Program-made: the position numbers and the translations under genes
The notes under the pieces: model-generated
Database searches by the model: none
What the model saw: the letters and a program-made list of their open reading frames with translations, nothing else
Told to the model about the DNA's origin: nothing
NCBI GenBank assembly: GCA_005408345.1
Contig: SEMN01000103.1
Location: 372,001-436,000, forward strand
Direction: 5' to 3'
From: Macquaria australasica
Taxonomy: Eukaryota; Chordata; Actinopteri; Centrarchiformes; Percichthyidae
DNA: 64,000 nucleotides
Part shown: piece by piece, positions 1-13,000 of the stretch
How the letters are laid out: each line of letters begins with the position of its first letter
How positions within the stretch are numbered: position 1 is the stretch's first letter

Positions 1-991
1 CTTTTAAAATTGACTGGAAAACCTTTTTTTTTTCTTAAGTCAATATAACAAAACATTAACTCTCTCTTTCAAAAAGAGGTACATGAAGTTAAGCCACTAA
101 ACGTAGGCAACAACATAATTACAAATACCACAGAGCACATACCTGCAGGAAGACATTATAACACGTATATATCGTGTCCAGGTTGGTCACTGCACACCTG
201 GACCTGTATGTACAAAACAACAGAATATACTCGAAATGATCGTTGAACAGTAAACAATATGCATTTAAGGTTACAACTTGAATCATTAGCTTACCAAAGA
301 AAACAGTAAAGTTTGAGGTATTGAGCCATATAATTAAAATTGACTTGACTTGCTCCTAGATGAGATGAAATTCACAGATGGTAAACAAAATTATTAAATA
401 TAAAATGAAATTCACAAATAAAAAATACAATTAGGAATTGATAAATAAAGTACATATTTACCTTACCTATTAACCTTACCATACCTATTTAACTGAGTTC
501 ATTTTACTGAAATGTATCATCATGTATCATTCAAAAGTCTTTTTTTATTGCTGAGAAGTACAAACCAATCTTTTTGATGCGCTGTGCGGAAAATGTTTGT
601 CTGTCATTATACAAAATCTGTATTTAACCTTGAAAAGATCTGTTTACTTAAGGAAAAACTTACTAAGAAAGATTATGCTTTTAGCAAACACCAACACCCA
701 CTCTCTTCAGTTGTACGGATTGATGCCTGGGAGCCGTCTTCTACTCTTTATCATGAACACTTCCACTAGAGCGACTGTGGGTAGCTTTTAAAAGAAGTGA
801 GGAAGAGGTCTCATTTGCCCTCTAATCTGCCTCTGTAATCATCAGGCCACTACAACGTTACTAGGTCAACATGTCATTTTAATTACCTCAGGTCATATCA
901 ATAATCAGCTGTTTAAATCATCATTTAGACAATGTGATTATTGAAATGACCTGGTATTAGAAGTAATTACCAGACCCCTGCAAGTCAAAAG

Positions 992-994
<3 letters not shown>

Positions 995-1036
<42 letters not shown>

Positions 1037-1050
1037 ACACACACACACAC
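995..1050. repeat. (CA)n microsatellite
   Basis: Near-perfect AC dinucleotide run with one interruption (ATAC). Confidence 0.95.
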
Positions 1051-4000
1051 AATAGGAAATCAGCTGTTCCGTAGATGTTGCTGTATCGATATACTGCACC
1101 ATAGATAAAGCTTGTCTATAATCAGGCTAGGAAGGCGAAAAATTTGACAACGCATTAGAGCAGACTTGCTCTCTTTTTAAGTACCTTTAAGTTCTCTGAG
1201 TGCTCCCAGTCATTGTGATTTTTGTCTTGTCCCCAGGAAAGTACACATAATTTGAATTCAAATGCAGCAAATCCTTTTATCTAGTCAAAATCCTCTTTGA
1301 TTCTGTTAGGAAAGCATTGCTATGATTTGAAAGAGAAAGATGTAAAAGATAAGATAGGGGATGATCACTTTTAAAGGGCTGTCATTTGGATTGAACTCAG
1401 CAGTGGTGCTGCCAGCGACAAAAGTTCTGTGCAAAGCTTCTATTGTGAACCTGATATAAAGCCTGTGTCTTACACAGGCTGAGAGTGTTGTTGCACTCTA
1501 CTTGTTATGTTTTAATGAGTAACAATTGTTAGCCAATTTGCATGTAAAACAATGTAATTATAAACAAGCATCAAAAAGCTGTAATACTTCTAAAAAATGT
1601 AAATTACTCTCCATTATAAAGCGCAACAAAACCTAAGCCATGCCTCCGAGCTAGGGCCTCTAGGTTTTGGATGCTCGTTTCCATTATTAATGCTATTCAG
1701 AAGCCAAACTTTTTCGGTTGGTGCAGTTGGGCGCTTTAATCTATTTTTGCTGTAAATTAATGAATTTTTAAAGAGGACTAGTCCTTGCTGAATAGGGCTG
1801 GATGTGGGAATGTAGTTTGAGTTGTGGTGACGCAGTGCTATAGCCCCCTTTATCGTGCAAAGCATGAGTTCACAAACAGCATCCCGTCTCTCTCTTGGGA
1901 CCGTTCGTTGGGGGAGTTTGCCGAAATGCTGCACTCCTATGTTTTATTTATGACAAAATATGCCTTTTTAACTTCGCCGTTGTCAGAATCTGGAATTGTG
2001 ATAGCTTTTTCCTAGTCGGCAGTGGTAAGTCTTCTGGGTTGCTAACTCCCTCTACCTTGGCAGATGTTTTCAGGTGTTATGTTCTGTGTGGGCTTAGTGA
2101 GTTAAATATTTTATTCTAGGCCTTCAGGGATTCAGAGGAACCTATTGATTCTCTTGCCTTCTTTCAATCAGATTTTCTTTCAGGCCTGAGAAAAACTGGG
2201 TGAATCAGTACGTTCTGTTTCATTTGAGATGCCATTTGATTGACTTGGTTGACATGGGCCTGCCATCAGCTTTTATTAACCTCTGATGACAGTGTTGTTC
2301 TGTCATGGATAAATTATCATCCTCTCCGTATTACTCTTTTTCCCCTCATTTTTCCTTTCAAGCTTTAGTTTGTCTGACCGCTCGCTTTAAGGACTAAGGC
2401 CACAAAATGTACCTCAGTTTGAAACGGTGCAGTACATCGATGCCTCTCCAGGTCTCCTTTGAGAATAAGTAGACAGTATCAAACGATAATTGCTTAACCC
2501 AGCTCCATTGAGAGATGAGCAAGCAGCCACCATAAGGGCAGCTGATTTGCCTTGATATCTTATAATTGAACCTTTTCAGGGGTATGTTTTCTGGCACTGA
2601 AGCAGAAAGTAATTAAGACGTTCAATACTGCTTTTTGGACCTTTTCCTCCTTCCTTTGAATGGCCCACACTCCTAGACATGACAGCGCTCAGTATGCCTA
2701 CAGACTTTCTTTTGACACATTAGCCTTACCCTTGCCAAGGCAGTCCTTCCCAGAAACCCCTTCTGCTCTGCACACTCCGGGTGGGTATTTTGTCATTACT
2801 TCATTTTCCTCAGAAAATATTTTGATGCCTCTTTCTTTTGGCTCCCTCCCCCCTTCCCTCACCCATCCCCCATCACTCCATTCAAAGTTCTCTATTAAAA
2901 TGCAGAACTGTAAAGCCTCTCTCAGTCTAAAAGCCTGCTAGCAGCGGGGGACTGTTAGCTGTTAGTGATGCATACAGCTGAGTGAGTGCATCACAGCTAC
3001 AAAGTCTAATGGGTGAATACATTCAATCACACACAGACCCTCAACTCTTTTAAAGGGACAATGTTCCCAGTCATGAAAGCTCCATCCACCGCGCAGAGAG
3101 TGATGTATTTAAATTCTTTGGAGGAGAAAGATTTCTTGTTCATAAACGTCCAAATTCTTGCTGTTATTTTTATATTAGTGCTTGTAATCTTTTCTGGAAG
3201 TGCCAGCTAATATCTCACAACTTTCAAGTTACCAAAGTTGACTTTTTGCATGCTTTTTTCGTGGGGCAAAATGTTCTCCTTTTTGCCAGATTTTGAACCT
3301 CTTTTGATACCTACTAATGTTAGCCAAATGTCTGTCTCTGAAAATGTATGTTCCCATGCACATTCATACTAAAACCGTTCAGACTATTTAATCAAACACT
3401 GCTTTTCTGTATGATCAGCTGCCAGAATATCCCCTCTTTGCTACCTTTATTTTCTATTCAACTACAGCTCTTTGAAATCTGCCTGGTGGGTAAAGTTTCC
3501 TGGTCAGTGATACACAGTTTAATCTTGTGGGTTTTTGACTAGTATGTGCAGCAATTGTGTTAGTTGGGTTACTGCATGAGCCCCCAACCATTGCATCACA
3601 ATTAGTTCTCTCCTGCCCTGCAACAAGGAGACAGTTTTGTCATGAAATCTACTGTATCTGTTAAGTTTTATTTCTAAACATGCAGTTAATCATATACTGT
3701 AATTATGAATGAAAACAGATACATTTTGTTGTTACTGTTAGATAGAACTTGGACTTGGTAATTAGTTTTCTTAATGAGGTTCTGTTTGAAATGTTCCTAT
3801 TTAGAGTTTTAATTGCTGTCATAACATGAGATCAGTTAATTATAAGTATAGTTTTTAAACTTTAAAGTGACACCTGCATTTAATAAATAAAAATATAAAA
3901 AAAGGACATCTAATACCAATAGGCCATATGGATGTTTCCAGTCCAAGTGTTTCTCTCTGAAATGCAAAATTTCATCATCAAAGACCAAAAGGGTTTCCTC

Positions 4001-5659
4001 TCTCAATGTAGGTTATATTGCACATATTGCTGTTTCAGTACACTCAGCTAACCATGAACAATTACCTGAGATGAGTAAACTACCTTTTAACTACCTAAAT
4101 ATGAAGCACTCAGTTTAGAGAGTTTAGCACTTAGCATGTATTCATACAATACACAACAATACATTTATATAGAAAACTGATACCCCTAAGAAATCAGAGA
4201 TATACTGTCAGTTGTCTCCTCTGCAGTGATCATTTTTCTCCCCTGATACCATGCAGACCTCTGAGGCTCATGTGGAACACAGAAGATATCAGAAACAAAA
4301 GGCATAGTTCTGAGGTTAGTTCAGTCACTGTGGGACCAGTTGACTGAGTCGACTAGGTAATTGGTTGCATCTACCCGCCCAGCAGGGCCCTTCTCCCCAG
4401 AAGCCAAGTCATGCCCCTCCTCTTCTCTCTCCGCTGTCTTCTGTTACTCATCATCCCAACGCATCACCAGGCTAGCGGTGCGAAGCTACACCGTGCCGCC
4501 ATGCAGCCAGCCCACGCTCCCAAACTTCTCAACAACAACAGCCACGGCAGCACAGCAGGTCAGGGCTTGTGGCAGGCTGATTTGCAGCTTGAGCCTCCTT
4601 TTAATGAGGGGAAAATAAGTACTTGTTGTTCTGCGTCTTGTGTGTCACCACCCCCATCCCCTACCCACCACCATTACAACTAGCAATGCTACCTTCCCTT
4701 CAGCGAAAAGGAAAAAGAAAAAAAAGAAAAAAGAAAAAAAGGTGCACTAATTAAGATGACTTCCTGGGATTTGGAAGAGGGGGGTTGGCTATGGCTTCTC
4801 CCACAGTGGCAGAGCCTTGAGGAGGAAATGGGGGTGGTGTTGTGCAAGATGCCTCATCGGGCATATCTCTTCTCTCAGTTCCTCTTTCATTCCCCTAGTC
4901 CCACTGCCTGGCTTGTTTGGCTTGATGAGTCTGCTGCTAAACATTTGTTGTTGTTTTTTTTACTTGCAATTAAGCAAGGTTTTTGCAGGAGCTGAGTATT
5001 CCCCTTCTTCTTCTTCATCCTGGCTCTCCAGGGGGATTGGTGGAAAGAGGAAACAGAGGGGGTTGTGTTCCTCCTGGTAGGAAGGCTCATTGAAGTCTCC
5101 CACCTTGATTATATACAGTGAGCATGAATGTAAAATGCGTGGGCCAATAGGCTCTTTGTCGTTCAAGGACATACGAAGGTTACTGCATGGGATGGTAGAT
5201 GAAGGTTTAGATGTAGATTTCTGTGTCCTTAGGAGGCTGAATCCATCCAGCCATTGTTAACTATTCACTGGCATTGGCCATTCTGTATCCGTCTCTGATA
5301 AAACTCGTAGGTTTACCTGCATTTCTCAGAATTTAGGACGTTTATCTTTCAAAAGCACCCAGCACTAAACAAGGCAATTTTCTTTGTTGAATCAGAGTTG
5401 TCTGAATGCAACATCTTCACTCCAGTGATGAGTAACAGTTACATGACATTCTCAGGCCAGTAATGACAAATCTACGAATGTTCTGTGACTGACTGAAGTA
5501 CAGAACAATTGATGAGTAAGTTCTCTCTCGTGTACCAAATGATTGTCTTTGTTTTTAGCTGAATCATGCTAAAACTATTTTCAAAAGCCCCCACCACCAA
5601 AAAAAAAAAAACGTTCCTACTCTTCTTACACAGGATACATTTTTAAGCTCAGCGCCGCT

Positions 5660-5669
5660 CTAAAAATAG
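5660..5669. promoter_or_regulatory. consensus MEF2-type site CTAAAAATAG
   Basis: Exact match to the MEF2 consensus YTAWWWWTAR, about 1 kb upstream of the foxj3 coding start. Occupancy is unknown. Confidence 0.3.
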
Positions 5670-6174
5670 CTACCAAATTAAAATGTTGAGGGTTCTTGAG
5701 TTTTTTTTCATTGTTTGTGTCTGTCTGAGCAGGATCTGAGACGCTGGGTCAGAGGGTAGGGTGGGGGGGTGGGTGGGCATGGACTTGACAGGAGAGTGAG
5801 GCACATCGAGAGTCAGAGAATGGGAACACGTTGTGGGGGGGTTACACAGAGAGGGAAAGGGGACGAGCCTTTCGGCTCCTCTAGAGGGTTGGAATTCCTC
5901 CCGAGCTGTTCCCCCCATTTGGCAGGCACTTGTGAAAACAATTCCCCAGCTTTTAGTCACTCTGCAGATCCAATTGCCATTTCCACTTTGGAGGGAACGA
6001 GAGTGAGAGGCAATCCAGATAGACAGAACACAGAGAGAGAAAGAGAGAAGAGTTTTAATCGGGTTGGACAGATGCCGAGGCCAGTTGAGCGGTTGTGCGA
6101 TATTAATATCTTATGAAGGCTGTCTGGCAGTGCAAGCTCACCGTCTTGTGTGGTTTTGTGTTTGTGCGTTGCAG

Positions 6175-6298
6175 CAGCGGCCATTGCAGTGGCTAAATGA
6201 AGAACTTGTGAACATGCACGAGGGAAGGACTCTACCTTTCACTTCGGTGACTTCCCCAGATGCTTTGGCCCAAAGAAAGATGGAAAGGAATGGGAAGA
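6175..6298 (+). other. possible non-coding foxj3 5' UTR exon
   Basis: GTGCGTTGCAG ends at 6174 and AGA|GTAAGA lies at 6298/6299, bracketing 124 bases on the same strand just upstream of the first coding exon. No conserved peptide is encoded. The call rests only on splice-like boundaries and position. Confidence 0.35.
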
Positions 6299-6551
6299 GT
6301 AAGATACTTAACTCCTACCTAGTCCCCCATACTGCTTTGCTTTACTGTGTAATTAATGGAATACAACTGCTTGATTTAAGTTTTTTCTTATCCATAGCTC
6401 ACATTGCAGATCACATTTATGTCCAGTGTTAAAGACCAAGTGATGAACATGCCAAAATATTTTGTTTTCCATTATACAAAGCTACACTGTATGTGGAAAA
6501 TAATGTGCAAGTTAACATCTGTGTCTCTGCCAAGTGTGCTTTCTGCTCCAG

Positions 6552-6713
6552 CTAGAGGAGATGAATAGGCATAGTAAACAAACCTCCTGCTCTTCCAGAC
6601 TTGAGCCAAGGCTGCTGCACAGCACCCATTCAGTGAGCCAACAGGAGATCCTCCATACGGCACGTCGTCGAGCCTCTCACCCTTCCCTTTTGATCCCTCG
6701 ACCTACAAGCACC
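6552..6713 (+). other. foxj3: foxj3 5' leader, probable 5' UTR part of the first coding exon
   Basis: A strong acceptor (TGTGCTTTCTGCTCCAG) ends at 6551, so the start-codon exon probably begins at 6552. The 162-base leader is in frame with the coding sequence and contains no stop; an ATG at 6561 would add 51 residues. A second acceptor-like CTACAAG ends at 6709, leaving a shorter leader. The extension has no resemblance to known FOXJ3 sequence, so UTR is the simpler reading. Confidence 0.6.
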
Positions 6714-7073
6714 ATGACCTCTGAGCTGGAGAGTAGCCTGACCTCAATGGACTGGCTACCCCAGCTCAGCATGAGGGCAGCCATCCAGAAGGCAGATGCG
6801 GGCCACCACCACGGCCACCACCATGGACACCACCACCACGGCCACCATCACGGGCACGGGCCTGGCAAGAAAATCGCCCATCTGGACCCAGGAACAACGC
6901 TGGACCAGGAGGAAGCTGCACAGCACAGAGACGGTAAACCACCCTACAGCTACGCCAGCCTAATCACCTTTGCAATCAACGGCTCGCCGCGCAAACGGAT
7001 GACCCTCAGTGAGATCTACCAGTGGATCTGTGACAACTTCCCCTACTACCGAGAGGCAGGCAGCGGCTGGAAG
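6714..7073 (+). CDS. foxj3: foxj3 coding exon 1 (N-terminus and first half of forkhead)
   Basis: Encodes residues 1-120. It contains the conserved leader MTSELESSLTSMDWL, a His/Gly-rich tract at residues 31-49 (14 histidines), the conserved LDPGTTLDQEE at 57-67, and forkhead helices 1-2 (GKPPYSYASLITFAIN, then MTLSEIYQWICDNFPYYREAGSGWK). It ends AAG|GTAAGG at a codon boundary. The reading frame stays open upstream to 6534. Confidence 0.96.
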
Positions 7074-10000
7074 GTAAGGCTAACAAATATTATCAACTAT
7101 TTTTTTAATCTTTCCTCACTCTTTTTTGTAAGGGGCAGTACAAACTATTCAGGTTGCAGACGTCCCCTTTTTTGGCTGGTGTTGATCGTCACTCTTTCAA
7201 CAAACGGCTGCACATTATATCAGCTGTAGCTAATTAACGTTAATTCTCTGACTTAACACAACTCTATGATCACGGTTGGACTGTTAACTGTTTTTGCAGT
7301 TAAACTGGGCCAACAGAGAGGTGAGTCATGTCATTTTCAGTAGTGGGAGTAGAGGTCTTCATGGGTCCACTCAGCAGAGAGAAATATTTCAGGAAGTCAG
7401 TAGCTTATGTGGGTTTATACTATTAAATGACAATGACTTTTTGGAATTTGATTCACAGATATTAAATTAGTCTTTAAAGCCTATAAATGACTTATTTTTG
7501 TAATTAATTTCTGACATTCGTTCTTAGGACTTTATTATTATATTCCTGCTGTTTTTGACCATGGCTGCTTGTTAATGTATAGTGCATCATGTTGCTGCTG
7601 AGGTTGGTCAAAAATTAATTTATGAATGTTGGGTTTGGGTACATTTTCCATGGGTCTGTTTTGGATTGCGTCCAACATGCCAGTTATACTTTCACATATA
7701 TGTAATATCAATAATTTAAACTTATCAACTTAGTAGTTCTGAATGTGGACCTTCTGTTTTGGTGCAAGTAGCTCATGAAATATAAGGTGTGCAAAAGTAA
7801 ATAGGCGACAACTATTATTTCAATGTTACATTGTGCTCATCTTATTTTCAGGTTGTAGCTACTCGTAGTGCTTCTACCTTCCCACCCAACAAAAGGCTAT
7901 TACAGATCTCAGTTGAATCGTTGAATTTAGTTAAGATATTTGTAACTTAGAACTGCTGAAAGCTAAACCTAAATTTGATAAGGGATTTCAAAGAAATTGG
8001 ATTCCACAAGCAGATTTGATACTGGATTCAAATGTGATCAAATGCTATCGAACCTCAACCCCGTTGCTAGTGCTCAAAATGCTCAAATCTGATCCAGTGG
8101 TTGCCTCGAAGAGCACAGAAACCTTTTAGTGAACCAGGAATGATTGACAGATGCATTTCGTCTCATTCAGACGACATTATTAAATCCTTATGTAAATGTA
8201 GCTATGCAAATCCTGGCTAATATGAGCAGAAAGGTGGCTGTGTTATTGGAGACAAATGAATAGATCCCTACGGTTGTGTCTTGGGGATTCTCTACCTTAT
8301 TAGTGAAGAAGGGGATGGATATAGTCCTTCCACTGACACATCGAAAAGGCTGTCTGCAAACTATCAACCAATTCATCTCTCTGAGAGCGGGAACATTTTT
8401 TTTCTTCTCTCATTATTTCTCTCTCTTTCACTTTCTATCTTCATCTCCCAAGCACTTGCACTTCACCAACCCTCCTCCTCTCTCCTTCTCTCTCTTAGTC
8501 ACTCACTCCTCTCCTCTCTTCTTCCACGAACCTTTGTTTGTTCCCCGTCTATAATCTTCAACACACCATTCCCTGAGCAGAGTTGCATGCCAGAAACGGA
8601 TACAAAAAGGTTATGATACAAGCCAGGTTGTGTTGGCAGAGCTTCTTACCTGCATGTAGGATTCAATCAATTCGTTTTTTGTTCGGAGAGAGCGGATAGG
8701 GGTTATTAAGACCATTCAGGCTTTCTCCCATGACTGCCTTCTCCTGCTGGTTGTATTTGGGTGCCAGGATGTTTTAGTATCCCATAATTACACCTTTAGA
8801 TTCATCGATTTGTGTGTGTGGCTGCATTCTAGTAGCATAATTAAAGCGCTGTACTGATGGTATTGTGGTTATTTTTTCACATGTTCTGGCATTTGTCCAT
8901 GATATCAGTGCAGAGAGTCTGTTGTGAGACACCTAACCCAAAGTTGTGTTGCTTTCCACTTAGGCCGAGGCCATATAAACAATGCACGGTATTGTTCTTA
9001 TTTGTCAGTATAAGAGTATTTGACTGAATATGTTTTACAAAGCACGGCACTTTAAAAAACTCACTCACTTTGTCCCTTCTGTGTTTGGCTTCTATGAAGA
9101 TTGTTACCAATAAAAAGTAATTCAGTGTTACACAGATCTGTGGAGAAAAAATTGTTTCACAACCACTGACCTGCCATGAACTGACATTTTAGAAGCATGT
9201 AAAGTAACAAATTAAGCACAAGTAAAGGTAAAGGTAAAGCACAAGTCTCATTTCTGTTCAAGTCTTCGAGAAAAGGCTGTAAAGTTTTGCTTCCTGGATG
9301 ACCCGACTCAACACAGTGGGGCTTGTTTTATACCAGCCATGGCCGTCACAGGGAAAGTTACATAAGTCCGGTTCATTCCAGTTCAGGTGATTGCTGTCAG
9401 CTGTACGCAGTGGGACGCAGACACAGAGATTGTCTGGCTGCCACGTTCCGCAGACATTGTCGGCTCACACGTACACACGTTGCCAGTACACAGTTTGAGA
9501 TACGTGTTTTCTGAATGTACCGACTCAAGGCGAACACTTTAGCTTTCAGAAAACGCCTCGCACGTGGTCTGTTGTGTTCGCTGTCTCCTTCACCCTCTGC
9601 CACACATGCATGCACACACACACACACACACACACGCACGCACACAAACACACTCAAGCTCGTACATCCACAGAGAGACTCCCACTCAGGTAGGCAGTGT
9701 ACGTGTGCAGTCTACAGATTACACACGGGGAGCTCAGCAGGAGAGGAGATGGGGGTGGGTGGGTGGGTGGGGTTGTGTTGGAGAAGAGAGAGGAGACTGT
9801 CAGAGAGAAGAGGAGAGTTTTACTACCCAGCACACGCACTCCGTCTGCTCTGTATGATAATGTGAGAGTGCAGGAACGACAGAGTTGAAACCAGGACAAC
9901 ACACAGTCATACACACTCACCATGCACACACATGCATACATCATATTCCATCCTTAGAAATCACACACATATGTACACTAGTTGAACACCACAGGCTTAC

Positions 10001-13000
10001 TGCATGTGTTGCATCTACACACGAACACACACACGCACACACACACACACTTTGAAGTGCATTAAATCTAGTTAGCTGTTATAATCATGTAGCTTCCCAA
10101 GGTCGTGAGATTTTTGTGTCTTAGCTGGAAATGAATATGGAGAGCTCTTTTCATCTGAGAAGTAATGAGGAGAACCTTCCTCCGGAGCTGTGGAGGAGGT
10201 TATGAATCTGTAACACAAAAAAAATCAGGAAATGAGATAGCACACGAATGCATGAGCCATTTGTTTATGGAGCTTGTTGACGCTCCTACATTCATCTTGT
10301 GTAACATGCATGCATAGCATTTCCATTTTTAAAATAAAGCAGTAGTGTGTTAATAGAGTGGAGATACAGTATGCTGGAGTGGAATGCAAACAGAGTTGCA
10401 TCAGGCTGCGTCATCCTAGCATTATTTTGTATCACTGCAACAGCATTATCTCCCCTATGTTATCTTTACCAACCTCTCCCTCGCTCTGTCTGTGTCCTAC
10501 ACTGTGCACTGTTCTACTTTCCCATGCCCTCTGCAGCCCCATCGCATCCCTTTCACACCCACGTGTCCATCCACTCGAGGGTCCACCTTTACCACAACTC
10601 ATAGTGAGCACGCAGCGGGAGACCAAAGCCACACAGGGGTTTCTCTTTTTTGCTTTCCGTCTTTTGTCTCTTATTCGTCAGTTTGTAACAGTGAGTCATC
10701 TGAAATGAAATCCGTTTTTGGTGATTTGAGAATGTCTTTTTTTTATTCCAAGCGCAATCAGAATTTTAAACTCTAAAAACTGACCTTCACCACCTGCCCT
10801 ACAGTATTTTTTGTTTAGTGTTTTCTGTCTTAATTAGCTTTCCTTTCATACTGTATTTCATAGTGCACTGTCTTCATTTGTTCTGCTATAGATTGTTTTT
10901 GTGCTGATTTTATGTGAATTAATGTTTTCCACCTTGATGGATAATAACATAATTTTCTATTCTATTTAGTTTTATACTATTAAGTTTTGAAACGATTAGT
11001 TGATTGACAGAATCATTTTGATAATGGATTAATCATTTAAGTCATTTATCAAGCAAACATGCCAAACATTCACTGGTTTCAGCTTCTCAAATGTGACTGT
11101 TTGTTTTATATCATTGTAAATAGAATATATTTGGGTTTTGGGTCGCTGGTCAGACAAAACAAGGAATTTAAAGACATCACATTTGGCTCTGGGAACTGCA
11201 TTTTAAAGATTTTAGTATTCTATGCTGCTCTATTCTATTCTATTCAGGCTGAATATAATGATGGGAAATGTTGGGTAGTCAAAGCTCACGTCACCATAAT
11301 ATTATTATTGAAATGTGCAGGCCTTCCCATTATTTACCACTTGAGAAATGGAGTCTAGACCTGTACCTTTACCAAATGGCTTGTTGCAGTCTGTGCTGAC
11401 TAACCTGCTCTCTTGCGACCCCGTCGCCTCAGGGTAGCTCCCATGCAGCCAGGCTAATTGCCTGCGAATTAGCAAGGCCTAATGTGACGTTGTAAAGGGC
11501 AACGCTACCGTGATGGCCTTTGGCCTTTGGCTGAACACCACATGTCACAGACAATCACCTGATATGAATCAGCGCTGAGCCATTATTCTGGCTCCAATCC
11601 TCCCCTGCCTGCTCTGTGGGAGATCTGCGACTGAGCACAGTGGAGGTTGGTGCACAGTGTCAAGTGTACTTACGTATGTGGAGGAAGACTGTTGTCATTG
11701 GCTGCTGGGAGTCATTATGTGGCTGTAGCTGCACTGAGGCTCCTCAGCTTGTGTCATACGAGTACAACTGAAATTTCCCCACTGCACTGTGCTTGTTGTG
11801 ATTCAGCTTTGAGACAATCTGTGGAAGATCTGTGGAAAACACAGTGTGCATAATGTGTGTATGTATGTGTGTACGTGCGTGTTTACTTGTGTATAGGGAC
11901 ATGTGTGTGTATAGCTGCTTACTTGTGTCTGTGTGTGTGCACTTTTGTCTGTATTTTCCAGTCATTTTAAAAGAGTCTGATAGTGGTGACTGGGAAAATG
12001 TGTTTTGTTGAGTCTCTCCTCTGACTCAGTGTTGATCCCCTCATCACTAAGTAACACATACTGAAATGTTACATGTACCCCAGCATTCCCAGTTTACATG
12101 ACACGTTACACCAGTCTGCTGTCCAGATGTGTGTGTGTGTGTGTGTCTGTCTCAAGGTCAAAGTCTCCCTCTTGACATTGCGTTACAAATTTTGATATGA
12201 AGCCTTGACTGTAAAATTATTTTTTATATATTATATTTTGCTATCAAAGCTTATATCTGATAGCAAATTTAATTAAAGTGTAACTACACCTTCCAATTCA
12301 GCTAGAAGTCTCTCTCCCAAATTATTTAAAAAATGCAACAAGTGAGGGAACAACAACTGTAGGAGGCGTTGCCTCATGGCTACATAGTGTGTGGTTCAGG
12401 AAACTGACTGACACTGATTAGTCTTTTTTTATTATATAAATTTCATGACGTAGACAGGTCCCAACTGGTTGACTCTATGTCAGCATTGGCCTCACAGGTT
12501 CAGGGCTGATTTAAAACAGTAGATGGCGTGTTGAGCCATTTTCAACCCATGAACTGTCGATTTTTATAAATTTAGTAAGAAATATTAACACGAGCATTGA
12601 TGTTTTGATGCTTCATCACAGAACAGTCATATAATTTAGTTTACAGCTCAGAAAACACATTTTAAGTGTGCAGTGCCTCTTCAACCTTTAGAAAACAAAA
12701 TCCCAATTTCACTAACAAAAACAGCAAAAATTGCCAGAATCCAGCTTTAGCATAGCTTCTCAGTACATTTCCAAAATGTTTTGGTGTCTTAAAAACAATG
12801 AAGATAAAAAGAAATCTAACATTTTAGAAAATGTTAAACCTAAAAACACTGTCACATGGCCACAATCTCATTGGAATTATAGGTAATGAAGTGTATAGAT
12901 CGGACCTTATTACTGAAGGTAGAAAATACACTGATTGTTGTTCACAATTTACCACGTCACAGTTAAACATACTATTGGTCAAAGAATTGCAATTGTAATG

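Larger units (their letters stand above)
1..6174. other. upstream or 5' intronic sequence without a recognised gene
   Basis: No conserved coding sequence. Short open frames here lack homology or splice support. It holds a (CA)n tract at about 995-1050, an A-rich purine run at 4702-4740, a GC-richer patch at 4360-4680 with a GCCGCCATG context, and a MEF2-type CTAAAAATAG at 5660-5669. It may contain the foxj3 promoter or be a 5' intron; I cannot tell which. Confidence 0.6.

Noticed and set aside
4411..4683. A 90-codon frame with a hydrophobic start that resembles a signal peptide
   Set aside because: The Leu-rich start comes from a CTCTTCTC pyrimidine run. No homology or downstream exon could be found; only the ATG/donor context is kept as a weak finding.
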